A stretch of DNA of 64,000 bases, taken from Stomorhina lunata. Taxonomy: Eukaryota > Arthropoda > Insecta > Diptera > Rhiniidae. Position 1 is the stretch's first letter. Each line of letters begins with the position of its first letter. The notes beneath the pieces were generated by a model. It was not told the origin of the DNA. It was given only the letters and a program-made list of their open reading frames with translations, and ran no database searches. The position numbers were made by a program, and so were the translations under genes. Shown in pieces: positions 36,420 through 48,005 of the stretch. Where the stretch lies: the NCBI GenBank assembly GCA_933228675.1, contig OW121744.1, forward strand, positions 20,015,111-20,079,110. Direction: 5' to 3'.

Positions 36420-38282
36420 TATAAAAAATTTCTATAGAAAATTGTTCTATATGAAACAATTTCTATAGAAAATTTTTCTATATGAAAAAATTTCTATAGA
36501 AAATTTTTCTATATGAAAAAATTTCTATAGAAAATTTTTCTATATGAAAAAATTTCTATAGAAAATTTTTCTATATGAAAAAATTTCTATAGAAAATTTT
36601 TCTATATGAAAAAATTTCTATAGAAAATTTTTCTATATGAAAAAATTTCTATAGAAAATTTACTATATGAAAAAATTTCTATAGAAAATTTTTCTATATG
36701 AAAAAATTTCTATAGAAAATTTTTCTATATGAAAAAATTTCTATAGAAAATTTTTCTATATGAAAAAATTTCTATAGAAAATTTTTCTATATGAAAAAAT
36801 TTCTATAGAAAATTTACTATATGAAAAAATTTCTATAGAAAATTTTTCTATATGAAAAAATTTCTATAGAAAATTTTTCTATATGAAAAAATTTCTATAG
36901 AAAATTTTTCTATATGAAAAAATTTCTATAGAAAATTTTTCTATATGAAAAAATTTCTATAGAAAATTTTTCTATATGAAAAAATTTCTATAGAAAATTT
37001 TTCTATATGAAAAAATTTCTATAGAAAATTTTTCTGTATGAAAATTTTTCTATATAAAAAATTTCTATAGAAAATTGTTCTATATGAAACAATTTCTATA
37101 GAAAATTTTTCTATATGAAAAAATTTCTATAGAAAATTTTTCTATATGAAAAAATTTCTATAGAAAATTTTTCTATATGAAAAAATTTCTATAGAAAATT
37201 TACTATATGAAAAAATTTCTATAGAAAATTTTTCTATATGAAAAAATTTCTATAGAAAATTTTTCTATATGAAAAAATTTCTGTAGAAAATTTTTCTATA
37301 TGAAAAAATTTCTATAGAAAATTTTTCTATATGAAAAAATTTCTATAGAAAATTTTTCTATATGAAAAAATTTCTATAGAAAATTTTTCTATATGAAAAA
37401 ATTTCTATAGAAAATTTTTCTATATGATAAAATTTCTATAGAAAATTTTTCTATATGAAAAAATTTCTATAGAAAATTTTTCTATATGAAAAAATTTCTA
37501 TAGAAAATTTTTCTATATGAAAAAATTTCTACAGAAAATTTTTCTATATGAAAAAATTTCTACAGAAAATTTTTCTATATGAAAAAATTTCTATAGAAAA
37601 TTTTTCTATATGAAAAAATTTCTATAGAAAATTTTTCTATATGAAAAAATTTCTATAGAAAATTTTTCTATATGAAAAAATTTCTATAGAAAATTTTTCT
37701 ATATGAAAAAATTTCTATAGAAAATTTTTCTATATGAAAAAATTTCTATAGAAAATTTTTCTATATGAAAAAATTTCTATAGAAAATTTTTCTATATGAA
37801 AAAATTTCTATAGAAAATTTTTCTATATGACAAAATTTCTTTAGAAAATTTTTCTATATGAAAAAATTTTTATAGAAAATTTTTCTATATGAAAAAATTT
37901 CTATAGAAAATTTTTCTATATGAAAAAATTTCTATAGAAAATTTTTCTATATGAAAAAATTTCTATAGAAAATTTTTCTATATGAAAAAATTTCTATAGA
38001 AAATTTTTCTATATGAAAAAATTTCTATAGAAAATTTTTCTATATGAAAAAATTTCTATAGAAAATTTTTCTATATGAAAAAATTTCTATAGAAAATTTT
38101 TCTATATGAAAAAATTTCTATAGAAAATTTTTCTATATGAAAAAATTTTTCTTTATGAAAAAATTTCTATAGAAATTTCTCTATATGAAAAAATTTCCAT
38201 AGAAAATGTTTATATATGAAAGGATTTCTATAGATAATTTTTCTATATAAAAAAATTTCTATAGAAAATTTTTCTATATGGA
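36420..38282. repeat. Homogeneous 31-bp CTATATGAAA satellite
   Basis: About 60 copies of TTTCTATAGAAA plus ATTTTTCTATATGAAAAAA. Very uniform from 36470 to 38140, with a degraded right edge. A variant block (TATAAAAAATTTC followed by TTGTTCTATATGAAACAA) at about 36420-36460 recurs at about 37055-37095. A TTACTATATG deletion variant occurs near 36660, 36814 and 37200, showing internal duplication by unequal exchange. Confidence 0.95.
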
Positions 38283-39770
38283 TTTTGGTTTTCTTTCTTG
38301 TATTTGTATTTTCTTTAACAAAGCGGCGCTAATTGACTTTGCTAACATCCAAATTCGAACTGAATACTTTTTATACTCATTTTTATGAGTTTCATTAATG
38401 AAAATTACAAAAAGTCTTTGGCTTCGAATGAGGCTATTTGGCCGCTGAAGAACTTAAAAAACTGTATGGTACACCAAATTTGAGTTAGAAGATGAGATTT
38501 AATACTTGTTCCAAAATTTTTTATTTAACTCATTACAAAGCCTAAAAATCCCATTTTCTAATTCTAAGAAATCGAAGAAATTGAATCAAAACTACTTGTT
38601 TCTACCACAAACTTTTCTTGCAATCTTATAAATACACATTTTCAATTTAATAAGTTTCAAAAATTTTCTTTGAAACTGATAACAAACATTTGTTGTAACT
38701 TTACTGTGACTGACGGACAAGCTGTTAGACCTAACTAGAATATAAGTATGAGGTTTGCCCTGCATTTAACTGCAAAGACTCCATATGTGGTATATAAATG
38801 GTTATATATGTATATGTCAATGTAAATTTCTTTAATTAAAAACTATTCTTCTATATGTATATTTATGTATATTTGGTTTGTTACTACTTTATTCATAGCA
38901 ATTTCATTTCGAGTCCTTTTATTTCTTAGTTGTTGAAGACTTTGAGCCACAAAAAAAAGAAAATAACAAAATGTCTCTATAAAAGTTCACATGTGTTTTT
39001 GTGTAAAACTGTAGCATTTATGTCAAGTTAAATTCAAATTTTATGCTTTTCTTAAATATGCAATTTCCTGGCAAATTCATTTGAAAAAGTTTTTTTTATA
39101 GTTATATACAAAAATACTGAAGTTACTGCATATTAATGGGTCATGAGATTTAAAAAGTTTTTTGTAACTTCTGCCAAATTCTTGCAATGTGAAACAGTGT
39201 TGGATAACACTAGACAACAAGATGAGATTTTTCTCATAAATCTTTATGGCAATTATATTTTTTTGATATCGTTGGTTTAATAAGCAAACCTGGACCCAAA
39301 TCGTAGCATTCGATAACGATCATAAACTCAGACTTTTAAGCAAATATTGTGTAACATACCTTAGGGATTTTTAAAATAATTTATTTTGCTAAAACTTGAA
39401 TAAAATCGTATAAATACAGTAGTAAGTGCTGGAATTTTTACCTGTAGCCTAGTGTAATTATTATGCTTGTTTTAAATTGTTTCAAAGAAATCAATTGGTT
39501 TTAGAATACGGAATACATTTCTTAAGTTCTGTGGTTTTATTTTTATGAATATTTTTAAAAAAATTTTCTCTGAAAGAATGAATTTGTTTATGCAAAAATC
39601 TCAAAGAAGAATTTATATTTAAATAAAAATATAAATGGATATGATCTAAAATTTCAGAAATTTTAAAAACTAAATAAACTTTATTATTTATTCATTAAAA
39701 TCTATTATTTAAAATTGTCTATAACCCTAAAAATATCATGCAAATATTGTAAAATTAAATATTATATACA
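38283..39770. other. Single-copy island
   Basis: Unique A/T-rich DNA with some mixed-composition patches (AAAGCGGCGCTAATTGAC near 38321; GGCTATTTGGCCGCTGAAG near 38432). No frame longer than about 30 codons looks coding. It holds copy 2 of the 44-bp dispersed repeat. Confidence 0.5.
39339..39382 (+). repeat. 44-bp dispersed repeat, copy 2
   Basis: Matches 5855-5898 at 43 of 44 positions (AGCAAATATTGTGTAACATA through GGGATTTTTAAAATAATTT). Flanks are unrelated. Confidence 0.6.
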
Positions 39771-42700
39771 GACAAATTTTTATCAACAATTTTTCTATAG
39801 AAAATTTTTATTAAAATTTTTTTTAACGAAAATTTTTCTATAGAAAAATTTTTTTAACGAAAATTTTTCTATAGAAAAATTTTTTTAACGAAAATTTTTC
39901 TATAGAAAAATTTTTTTAACGAAAATTTTTCTATAGAAAAATTTTTTTAACGAAAATTTTTCTATAGAAAAATTTTTTTAACGAAAATTTTTCTATAGAA
40001 AAATTTTTTTAACGAAAATTTTTCTATAGAAAAATTTTTTTAACGAAAATTTTTCTATAGAAAAGTTTGTTTAACGAAAATTTTTCTATAGAAAAATTTT
40101 TTTAACGAAAATTTTTCTATAGAAAAATTTTTTTAACGAAAATTTTTCTATAGAAAAATTTTTTTAACGAAAATTTTTCTATAGAAAAATTTTTTTAACG
40201 AAAATTTTTCTATAGAAAAATTTTTTTAACGAAAATTTTTCTATAGAAAAATTTTTTTAACGAAAATTTTTCTATAGAAAAATTTTTTTAACGAAAATTT
40301 TTCTATAGAAAAATTTTTTTAACGAAAATTTTTCTATAGAAAAATTTTTTTAACGAAAATTTTTCTATAGAAAAATTTTTTTAACGAAAATTTTTCTATA
40401 GAAAAATTTTTTTAACGAAAATTTTTCTATAGAAAAATTTTTTTAACGAAAATTTTTCTATAGAAAAATTTTTTTAACGAAAATTTTTCTATAGAAAATT
40501 TTTTTTAACGAAAATTTTTCTATAGAACAATTTTTTTAACGAAAATTTTTCTATAGAAAAATTTTTTTAACGAAAATTTTTCTATAGAAAAATTTTTTTA
40601 ACGAAAATTTTTCTATAGAAAAATTTTTTTTAACGAAAATTTTTCTATAGAAAAATTTTTTTAACGAAAATTTTTCTATAGAAAAATTTTTTTAACGAAA
40701 ATTTTTCTATAGAAAAATTTTTTTAACGAAAATTTTTCTATAGAAAAATTTTTTTAACGAAAATTTTTCTATAGAAAAATTTTTTTAACGAAAATTTTTC
40801 TATAGAAAAATTTTTTAACGAAAATTTTTCTATAGAAAAATTTTTTTAACGAAAATTTTTTTTATAGAAAAATTTTTTTAACGAAAAATTTTCTATATAA
40901 AAATTTTTTTAACGAAAATTTTTCTATAGAAAAATTTTTTTAACGAAAATTTTTCTACAGAAAAATTTTTTTAACGAAAATTTTTCTATAGAAAAATTTT
41001 TTTAACGAAAATTTTTCTATAGAAAAATTTTTTTAACGAAAATTTTTCTATAGAAAAATTTTTTTAACGAAAATTTTTCTATAGAAAAATTTTTTTAACG
41101 AAAATTTTTCTATAGAAAAATTTTTTTAACGAAAATTTTTCTATAGAAAAGTTTGTTTAACGAAAATTTTTCTATAGAAAAATTTTTTTAACGAAAATTT
41201 TTCTATAGAAAAATTTTTTTAACGAAAATTTTTCTATAGAAAAATTTTTTTAACGAAAATTTTTCTATAGAAAAATTTTTTTAACGAAAATTTTTCTATA
41301 GAAAAATTTTTTTAACGAAAATTTTTCTATAGAAAAATTTTTTTAACGAAAATTTTTCTATAGAAAAATTTTTTTAACGAAAATTTTTCTATAGAAAAAT
41401 TTTTTTAACGAAAATTTTTCTATAGAAAAATTTTTTTAACGAAAATTTTTCTATGGAAAAATTTTTTTAACGAAAATTTTTCTATAGAAAAATTTTTTTA
41501 ACGAAAATTTTTCTATAGAAAAATTTTTTTAGCGAAAATTTTTCTATAGAAAAATTTTTTTAACGAAAATTTTTCTATAGAAAAATTTTTTTAACGAAAA
41601 TTTTTCTATAGAAAAATTTTTTTAACGAAAATTTTTCTATAGAACAATTTTTTTAACGAAAATTTTTCTATAGAAAAATTTTTTTAACGAAAATTTTTCT
41701 ATAGAAAAATTTTTTTAACGAAAATTTTTCTATAGAAAAATTTTTTTTAACGAAAATTTTTCTATAGAAAAATTTTTTTAACGAAAATTTTTCTATAGAA
41801 AAATTTTTTTAACGAAAATTTTTCTATAGAAAAATTTTTTTAACGAAAATTTTTCTATAGAAAAATTTTTTAACGAAAATTTTTCTATAGAAAAATTTTT
41901 TTAACGAAAATTTTTTTTATAGAAAAATTTTTTTAACGAAAAATTTTCTATATAAAAATTTTTTTAACGAAAAATTTTCTATATAAAAATTTTTTTAACG
42001 AAAATTTTTCTATAGAAAAAATTTTTTAACGAAAATTTTTCTACAGAAAAATTTTTTTAACGAAAATTTTTCTATAGAAAAATTTTTTTAACGAAAATTT
42101 TTCTATAGAAAAATTTTTTTAACGAAAATTTTTCTATAGAAAAATTTTTTTAACGAAAATTTTTCTATAGAAAAATTTTTTTAACGAAAATTTTTCTATA
42201 GAAAAGTTTGTTTAACGAAAATTTTTCTATAGAAAAATTTTTTTAACGAAAATTTTTCTATAGAAAAATTTTTTTAACGAAAATTTTTCTATAGAAAAAT
42301 TTTTTTAACGAAAATTTTTCTATAGAAAAATTTTTTTAACGAAAATTTTTCTATAGAAAAATTTTTTTAACGAAAATTTTTCTATAGAAAAATTTTTTTA
42401 ACGAAAATTTTTCTATAGAAAAATTTTTTTAACGAAAATTTTTCTATAGAAAAATTTTTTTAACGAAAATTTTTCTATAGAAAAATTTTTTTAACGAAAA
42501 TTTTTCTATAGAAAAATTTTTTTAACGAAAATTTTTCTATAGAAAAATTTTTTTAACGAAAATTTTTCTATAGAAAAATTTTTTTAACGAAAATTTTTCT
42601 ATAGAAAAATTTTTTTAACGAAAATTTTTCTATAGAAAAATTTTTTTAACGAAAATTTTTCTATAGAAAAATTTTTTTAACGAAAATTTTTCTATAGAAA

Positions 42701-44480
42701 AATTTTTTTAACGAAAATTTTTCTATAGAAAAATTTTTTTAACGAAAATTTTTCTATAGAAAAATTTTTTTAACGAAAATTTTTCTATAGAAAAATTTTT
42801 TTAACGAAAATTTTTCTATAGAAAAATTTTTTTAACGAAAATTTTTCTATAGAAAAATTTTTTTAACGAAAATTTTTCTATAGAAAAATTTTTTTAACGA
42901 AAATTTTTCTATAGAAAATTTTTTTAACGAAAATTTTTCTATAGAAAAATTTTTTTAACGAAAATTTTTCTATAGAAAAATTTTTTTAACGAAAATTTTT
43001 CTATAGAAAAATTTTTTTAACGAAAATTTTTCTATAGAAAAATTTTTTTACGGAAAATTTTTCTATAGAAAAATTTTTTTAAGGAAAATTTTTCTATAAA
43101 AAAAAAATTTTCGATAAAAAAATTTTTCTATAAAAAACTTTTTTTATCGAAAATTTTTCTATAGGAAAATTTTCTTAACGAAAATTTTTCTATATAAAAA
43201 TTTTTTTAACGAAAATTTTTCTATAGAAAAATATTTTTAACGAAAATTTTTCTATAGAAAATTTTTTTTAACGAAAATTTTTCTATAGAAAATTTTTTTT
43301 AACGAAAATTTTTCTTTAGAAAAATTTTTTTAACGAAAATTTTTCTATAGAAAAATTTTTTTAACGAAAATTTTTCTATAGAAAAATTTTTTTAACGAAA
43401 ATTTTTCTATAGAAAAAAATTTTTCTATAGAAAAATTTTTTTAACGAAAATTTTTCTATAGAAAAATTTTTTTAACGAAAATTTTTTTTATAGAAAAATT
43501 TTTTTAACGAAAATTTTTCTATATAAAAATTTTTTTAACGAAAATTTTTCTATAGAAAAATTTTTTTAACGAAAATTTTTCTACAGAAAAATTTTTTTAA
43601 CGAAAATTTTTCTATAGAAAAATTTTTTTAACGAAAATTTTTCTATAGAAAAGTTTGTTTAACGAAAATTTTTCTATAGAAAAATTTTTTTAACGAAAAT
43701 TTTTCTATAGAAAAGTTTGTTTAACGAAAATTTTTCTATAGAAAAATTTTTTTAACGAAAATTTTTCTATAGAAAAATTTTTTTAACGAAAATTTTTCTA
43801 TAGAAAAATTTTTTTAACGAAAATTTTTCTATAGAAAAATTTTTTTAACGAAAATTTTTCTATAGAAAATTTTTTTAACGAAAATTTTTCTATAGAAAAA
43901 TTTTTTTAACGAAAATTTTTCTATAGAAAAATTTTTTTAACGAAAATTTTTCTATAGAAAAATTTTTTTAACGAAAATTTTTTTATAGAAAAATTTTTTT
44001 AACGAAAATTTTTCTATAGAAAAATTTTTTTAACGAAAATTTTTCTATAGAAAAATTTTTTTAACGAAAATTTTTCTATAGACAAATTTTTTTAACGAAA
44101 ATTTTTCTATAGAAAAATTTTTTTAACGAAAATTTTTCTATAGAAAAATTTTTTTAACGAAAATTTTTCTATAGAAAAATTTTTTTACGGAAAATTTTTC
44201 TATAAAAAAATTTTTTTAAGGAAAATTTTTCTATAAAAAAAAAATTTTCGATAAAAAAATTTTTCTATAGAAAACTTTTGTTATCGAAAATTTTTCTATA
44301 GAAAACTTTTTTTATCGAAAATTTTTCTATAGGAAAATTTTCTTAAAGAAAATTTTTCTATATAAAAATTTTTTTAACGAAAATTTTTCTATAGAAAAAT
44401 TTTTTTAACGAAAATTTTTCTATAGAAAATTTTTTTTTAACGAAAATTTTTCTTTAGAAAAATTTTTTTAACGAAAATTT
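39771..44480. repeat. Homogeneous 31-bp TTTAACGAAAA satellite with about 1.1-kb higher-order repeat
   Basis: About 150 copies of TTTTTCTATAGAAAAA plus TTTTTTTAACGAAAA. Each monomer has a single CpG. Marker monomers recur: AAAAGTTTGTTTAACG at 40065, 41151 and 42206, then 43653 and 43715; GAACAATTTTTTT at 40525 and 41642; TTTTTTTTATAG at about 40855, 41909 and 43484; a TTACGGAAAA edge block at 43050 and 44187. Offsets of 1055-1137 bp correspond to 34-37 monomers. Confidence 0.95.
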
Positions 44481-45450
44481 TTCTATAGAAAAATTTTTTA
44501 TCGAAAATTTTTCTATAGAAAAATTTTTTTATCGAAAATTTTTCTATAGAAAAATTTTTTTATCGAAAATTTTTCTATAGAAAAATTTTTTTAGCGAAAA
44601 TTTTTCTATCGAAAATTATTCTATAGAAAAATTTTTTTATCGAAAATTTTTCTATAGAAAAATTTTTCTATAGAAAATTTTTTTTTATCGAAAGTTTTTC
44701 TATACAAAAATTTTTCTATCGAAAGTTTTTCTATAGAAAAATTTTTCTATCGAAAGTTTTTCTATAGAAAAATTTTTCTATCGAAAATTTTTCTATAGAA
44801 AAATTTTTCTATCGAAAATTTTTCTATAGAAAAATTTTTCTATCGAAAATTTTTCTATAGAAAAATTTTCGATAGATAAATTTCTAGAGAAAAATATAAA
44901 AAATTTTTTGTCGAAAATTTTTCTATATAAATATTTTTTCTATTGAAAAGTTTTTATCAACAATTTTTCTATTGAAAAAGTATTTTGTTAAAAATTTTCT
45001 ATATTAAAATTTTTTTAACGAATCTTTTTTATAAAAAAAAAAATATTTTTATCGCAAATCTTTTTATAGAAAAATATTTTTATCAAAATTTTTATAGTAA
45101 ATTTTTCTATAGAATTTTTTTTTATCGAAAATTTTTTGTAGAAAATTATTTTATCAAAAATTTTTCTGTTAAAAAAAATTTCCATAAAAAAATTTACTAT
45201 AGAAAAATTTTCGATAAAAAAATGTTCTATAGAAAAATTTTTGATAAAAAAATTTTTTTATAAAAATTTTTCTATAAAAAATTTCTCGATATTTTTCTAT
45301 AGAAAAATTTTTGATAAAAAATTTTCTATAGAAAAATTTTTGATAAAAAAATTTCTATAGAAAAATTTTTGATAAAAAATTTTTGATAAAAAAATTTTCT
45401 ATAGAAAAATTTTTGATAAAAAAATTTTCTATGGAAAAATTTTCTATTCG
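44481..45450. repeat. Transitional TATCGAAAA / GATAAAA CTATAG satellite
   Basis: Continuing from the TTTAACG array, monomers change stepwise to TTTATCGAAAA, then CTATCGAAAA (about 44700-44880), become irregular, and end as GATAAAAAAATTTTC units (45200-45440) like those at 24.5-26.8 kb. This ties the families together as one lineage. Confidence 0.85.
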
Positions 45451-46289
45451 ATAATATTTGATAGTATCGAAGATTTTACTCAAAATTTTTATGAACTGGG
45501 CTAATATTTTTATATTTGTTATTTCTTTTTGCCATTATTTAATTCAAATAGAAAAAAATCTGTATAAATGTTTTAAAATTATTTTTATCAACAAACAGCC
45601 ACAGAATATTAAAGATTTTTTTTCTACAATTTCAAATAAAAATCCACAATTACTTAGATAAACATTAGCATTAAAGCTATAGCAAAAACTGAAATTAATA
45701 TGAAAAACAAAATTTATTTAAATATAAGTTAAGTACACAATTTATTTAAATAAATATATGCTAAATATTTCAAGCATAAATAAACTCCCACTTATGCTCG
45801 GGTTACTGATTTCAATCCCTTAATTTTATATTTCTATATTTTGTAGCGTTTACTTGGAAAACATTGAATTTACTCACACCTTTTCCAACCCTCAATGATG
45901 TTTGGCCTTAATATCATCTATATAAATGATTAAGGGCGGTAGTATTCTAAATGTTTCACACCATAAAAGAAATATGTTTAACATGTAACTCATATCAAGG
46001 TATTTAATAGTAACATTCCTAGAACTTAATTTGACAATGTTGTATTTTTGATATTAACGCTATCTTTTGTAAACCTTCTTTAAAAATTTGACATCTGTTT
46101 AATTTTCCTAATTAACAATATTCGTACATTAACATATTTCCTATATAATTTATTCATATCTTGCCTTAACCCTCAGCTAAATTAATAGATGTATCTGTAT
46201 CTAAAACGCTAAAATTAAATGTCTGTTATGTTAACATTTAAAATTAACACATTTTTAGAACTATGTTAAGTTTATCAAAATTATAAAAA
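45451..46289. other. Single-copy island
   Basis: Unique A/T-rich sequence. The open frame at 45458-45661 has no domain and typical A/T-driven residues. CCTTAATATCAT and ATGATTAAGG near 45905-45936 can pair imperfectly. No gene is called. Confidence 0.5.
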
Positions 46290-46912
46290 ACATGTAAGAA
46301 AGCGCTATGGTCGGTCAAGCCGACCATACGATACCCTTCACCACTAAGGTCAAAGGTGTTATTTTTCCTGTGTAAAGACAAATATTTGCTAAATTTTACC
46401 ATCATACAAACATTTTCTCAAAACTTATATATTCAACCTGTTTCCGTTATTTGGACTTAAATGAGAGCTAGGGTCAAATGTGGACCGATTTCAATTTGGT
46501 ACAGTGGTTTTAGTTGACATAAGCAGTATTTGTTTTAAATTTCATGAAAAAATATTGATATTCGTGGCCAATATAGCAATTCCGGGAAGTGGGACCTATG
46601 GGAGGTACCATAAATAATGGACCGATTTTGACCAATTTCAATAGCCATGGTCCCATTATCAAAAAAATGATCTGTGCCAAATTTCATCAAATTATCTTTA
46701 GAATTGCGACCTGTAGTTTGATTACAAGGTTCACATGGGGGTCCAGCCAGCCAGACGGACGGACGGACGGACATCGCTAAATCGACTCAGAAAGTGATTC
46801 TAAGCCTATTGGTATACTAAAAGGTGGGTCTAAGACAAATATTTCTATGCGTTACAAACATCAGCACAAACTTATAATACCCTTTCCACCTATGGTGGTG
46901 AAGGGTATAAAA
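46290..46912. mobile_element. mini-me/DINE-like dispersed element (Helitron-related group)
   Basis: The left end has a perfect hairpin, ATGGTCGG (46307-46314), loop TCAAG, CCGACCAT (46320-46327). ATACCCTTCACCACT (46331-46345) is inverted at the right as GGTGGTGAAGGGTAT (46894-46908), 14 of 15 pairing. The right end can also fold on itself (TACCCTTTCCACC / GGTGGTGAAGGGTA). A (GGAC)n run with GCCAGCCAGAC near 46743-46773 is the complement of the GTCY microsatellite reported for fly mini-me elements, which belong with DINE-1/INE-1 Helitron-like elements. It is non-coding: open frames at 46535-46774 and 46589-46780 overlap on opposite strands and are incidental. The family name is inferred from structure, not from a database match. 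Confidence 0.65.
46743..46773. repeat. GTCY-type microsatellite within the element
   Basis: CAGCCAGCCAGACGG followed by repeated GACGGACG. Read on the minus strand it is (GTCC)n then GTCTGGCTGG, the GTCY pattern. Confidence 0.85.
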
Positions 46913-46935
46913 ATCAGAACACAAGACAAGTCTAA

Positions 46936-46995
46936 ATCTTAGATACCCTACACCACAGAAGTCAGATGTAGACCGACTGTGAACAAATTTAGCTG
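46936..46995 (+). mobile_element. Second, truncated mini-me/DINE-like copy
   Basis: Just beyond the first element, GATACCCTACACCACAGAAG followed by TGTAGACCGACTGTG repeats the block order of 46329 onward (GATACCCTTCACCACTAAGG, TGTGGACCGAT). The hairpin is missing. It is probably a nested or tandem remnant. Confidence 0.4.
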
Positions 46996-47997
46996 TCCTT
47001 TCATGATTTATGTATTTTGAATGGAGCTATATCATAGGTCAAGAAATGACATACATTCAAGACTATTGCTTTATGATTATATGTTTTGGTATAAAACTTT
47101 ATTAATACTAGTTTACAAAATTCACCTTTACATTACATAAAATTCTACTAATTTGGTAAAATTCTACACAAATTGCTTATTATATATGTATTTAAACACA
47201 TAAGATATGTATGTACGAGTATATAACTTTTTTTAGTAGCCACAGACAACAAATTTATTGATTTTTGTTAAAGAAAGAAATGAAATGAAAAAAATATTCA
47301 TATCATTTGACAATAGTCAAAAGTCAATTGAATAATATTTTGAAAAAATTCCGAAGAAAAACTTGTTGACCTTTGGGTTATTATGGCTTAAATCTAAAAG
47401 CTAAATAGGACACAAAATGAAACACACTAACATATGAAAATAACAAACACACACACACACACACACCCATCTGTACAAACATACCTAAAAGCATACAGTT
47501 GTGTATGTATTCTGCATCCTCTGGAGTATTAGAAACGAACAAAAAAGAAATTTGGAAATTAACTTGTATCTCTATAAATCCATCTATCTTCAATGGATTT
47601 ATATCAATCTATATTTTTTTGTTTGTTGTCGAAAGTGACAACTTTGTTGGTTGGTTTCATTCTTTTTAACATTCAAAGTTTTTGGTCTAAATCCATATGA
47701 GTGTTTATTTGACAAAGTATTGGCTGATAGATGGGCATGAAGAGCTCTTGTACGAAAGTTTGGTATATTTCTTCTTTTCAAATTTTTGATTTTTTTTTTT
47801 TTTAACAACAGAAAATGATGTTAAAACTCTAACACTGACATAAATTAATCAAGTTTTAGGTGATGGCTGAAAAAGGACATATAAGAAAATGCATATGCGA
47901 TTGAGTGCACATAAAAACAAGTATTATACTAAAAAAATACTAATAGTAATAGTAATACTAATACTAATTTTAGTTGGATTTTTTTTTTCAAAAAATT
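46996..47997. other. Single-copy island
   Basis: Unique sequence with a CA run (47446-47466) and a short TAATAG/TAATAC tract (47940-47968). Minus-strand open frames at 47381-47593 and 47599-47808 lack domains; the first is shaped by the CA run. No gene is supported. Confidence 0.5.
47446..47466 (+). repeat. (CA)n microsatellite
   Basis: About ten uninterrupted CA dinucleotides, ending in CCC. Confidence 0.95.
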
Positions 47998-48005
47998 ATT
48001 TTATT

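Noticed and set aside
45905..45936. Hairpin CCTTAATATCAT / ATGATTAAGG as an RNA structure
   Set aside because: The stem is short and bulged in A/T-rich DNA, with no conserved context, tRNA or snRNA features.
46535..46780. Two overlapping opposite-strand open frames as genes
   Set aside because: Both lie inside the mini-me/DINE-like element and across its GTCY microsatellite, with no protein similarity that I recognise.
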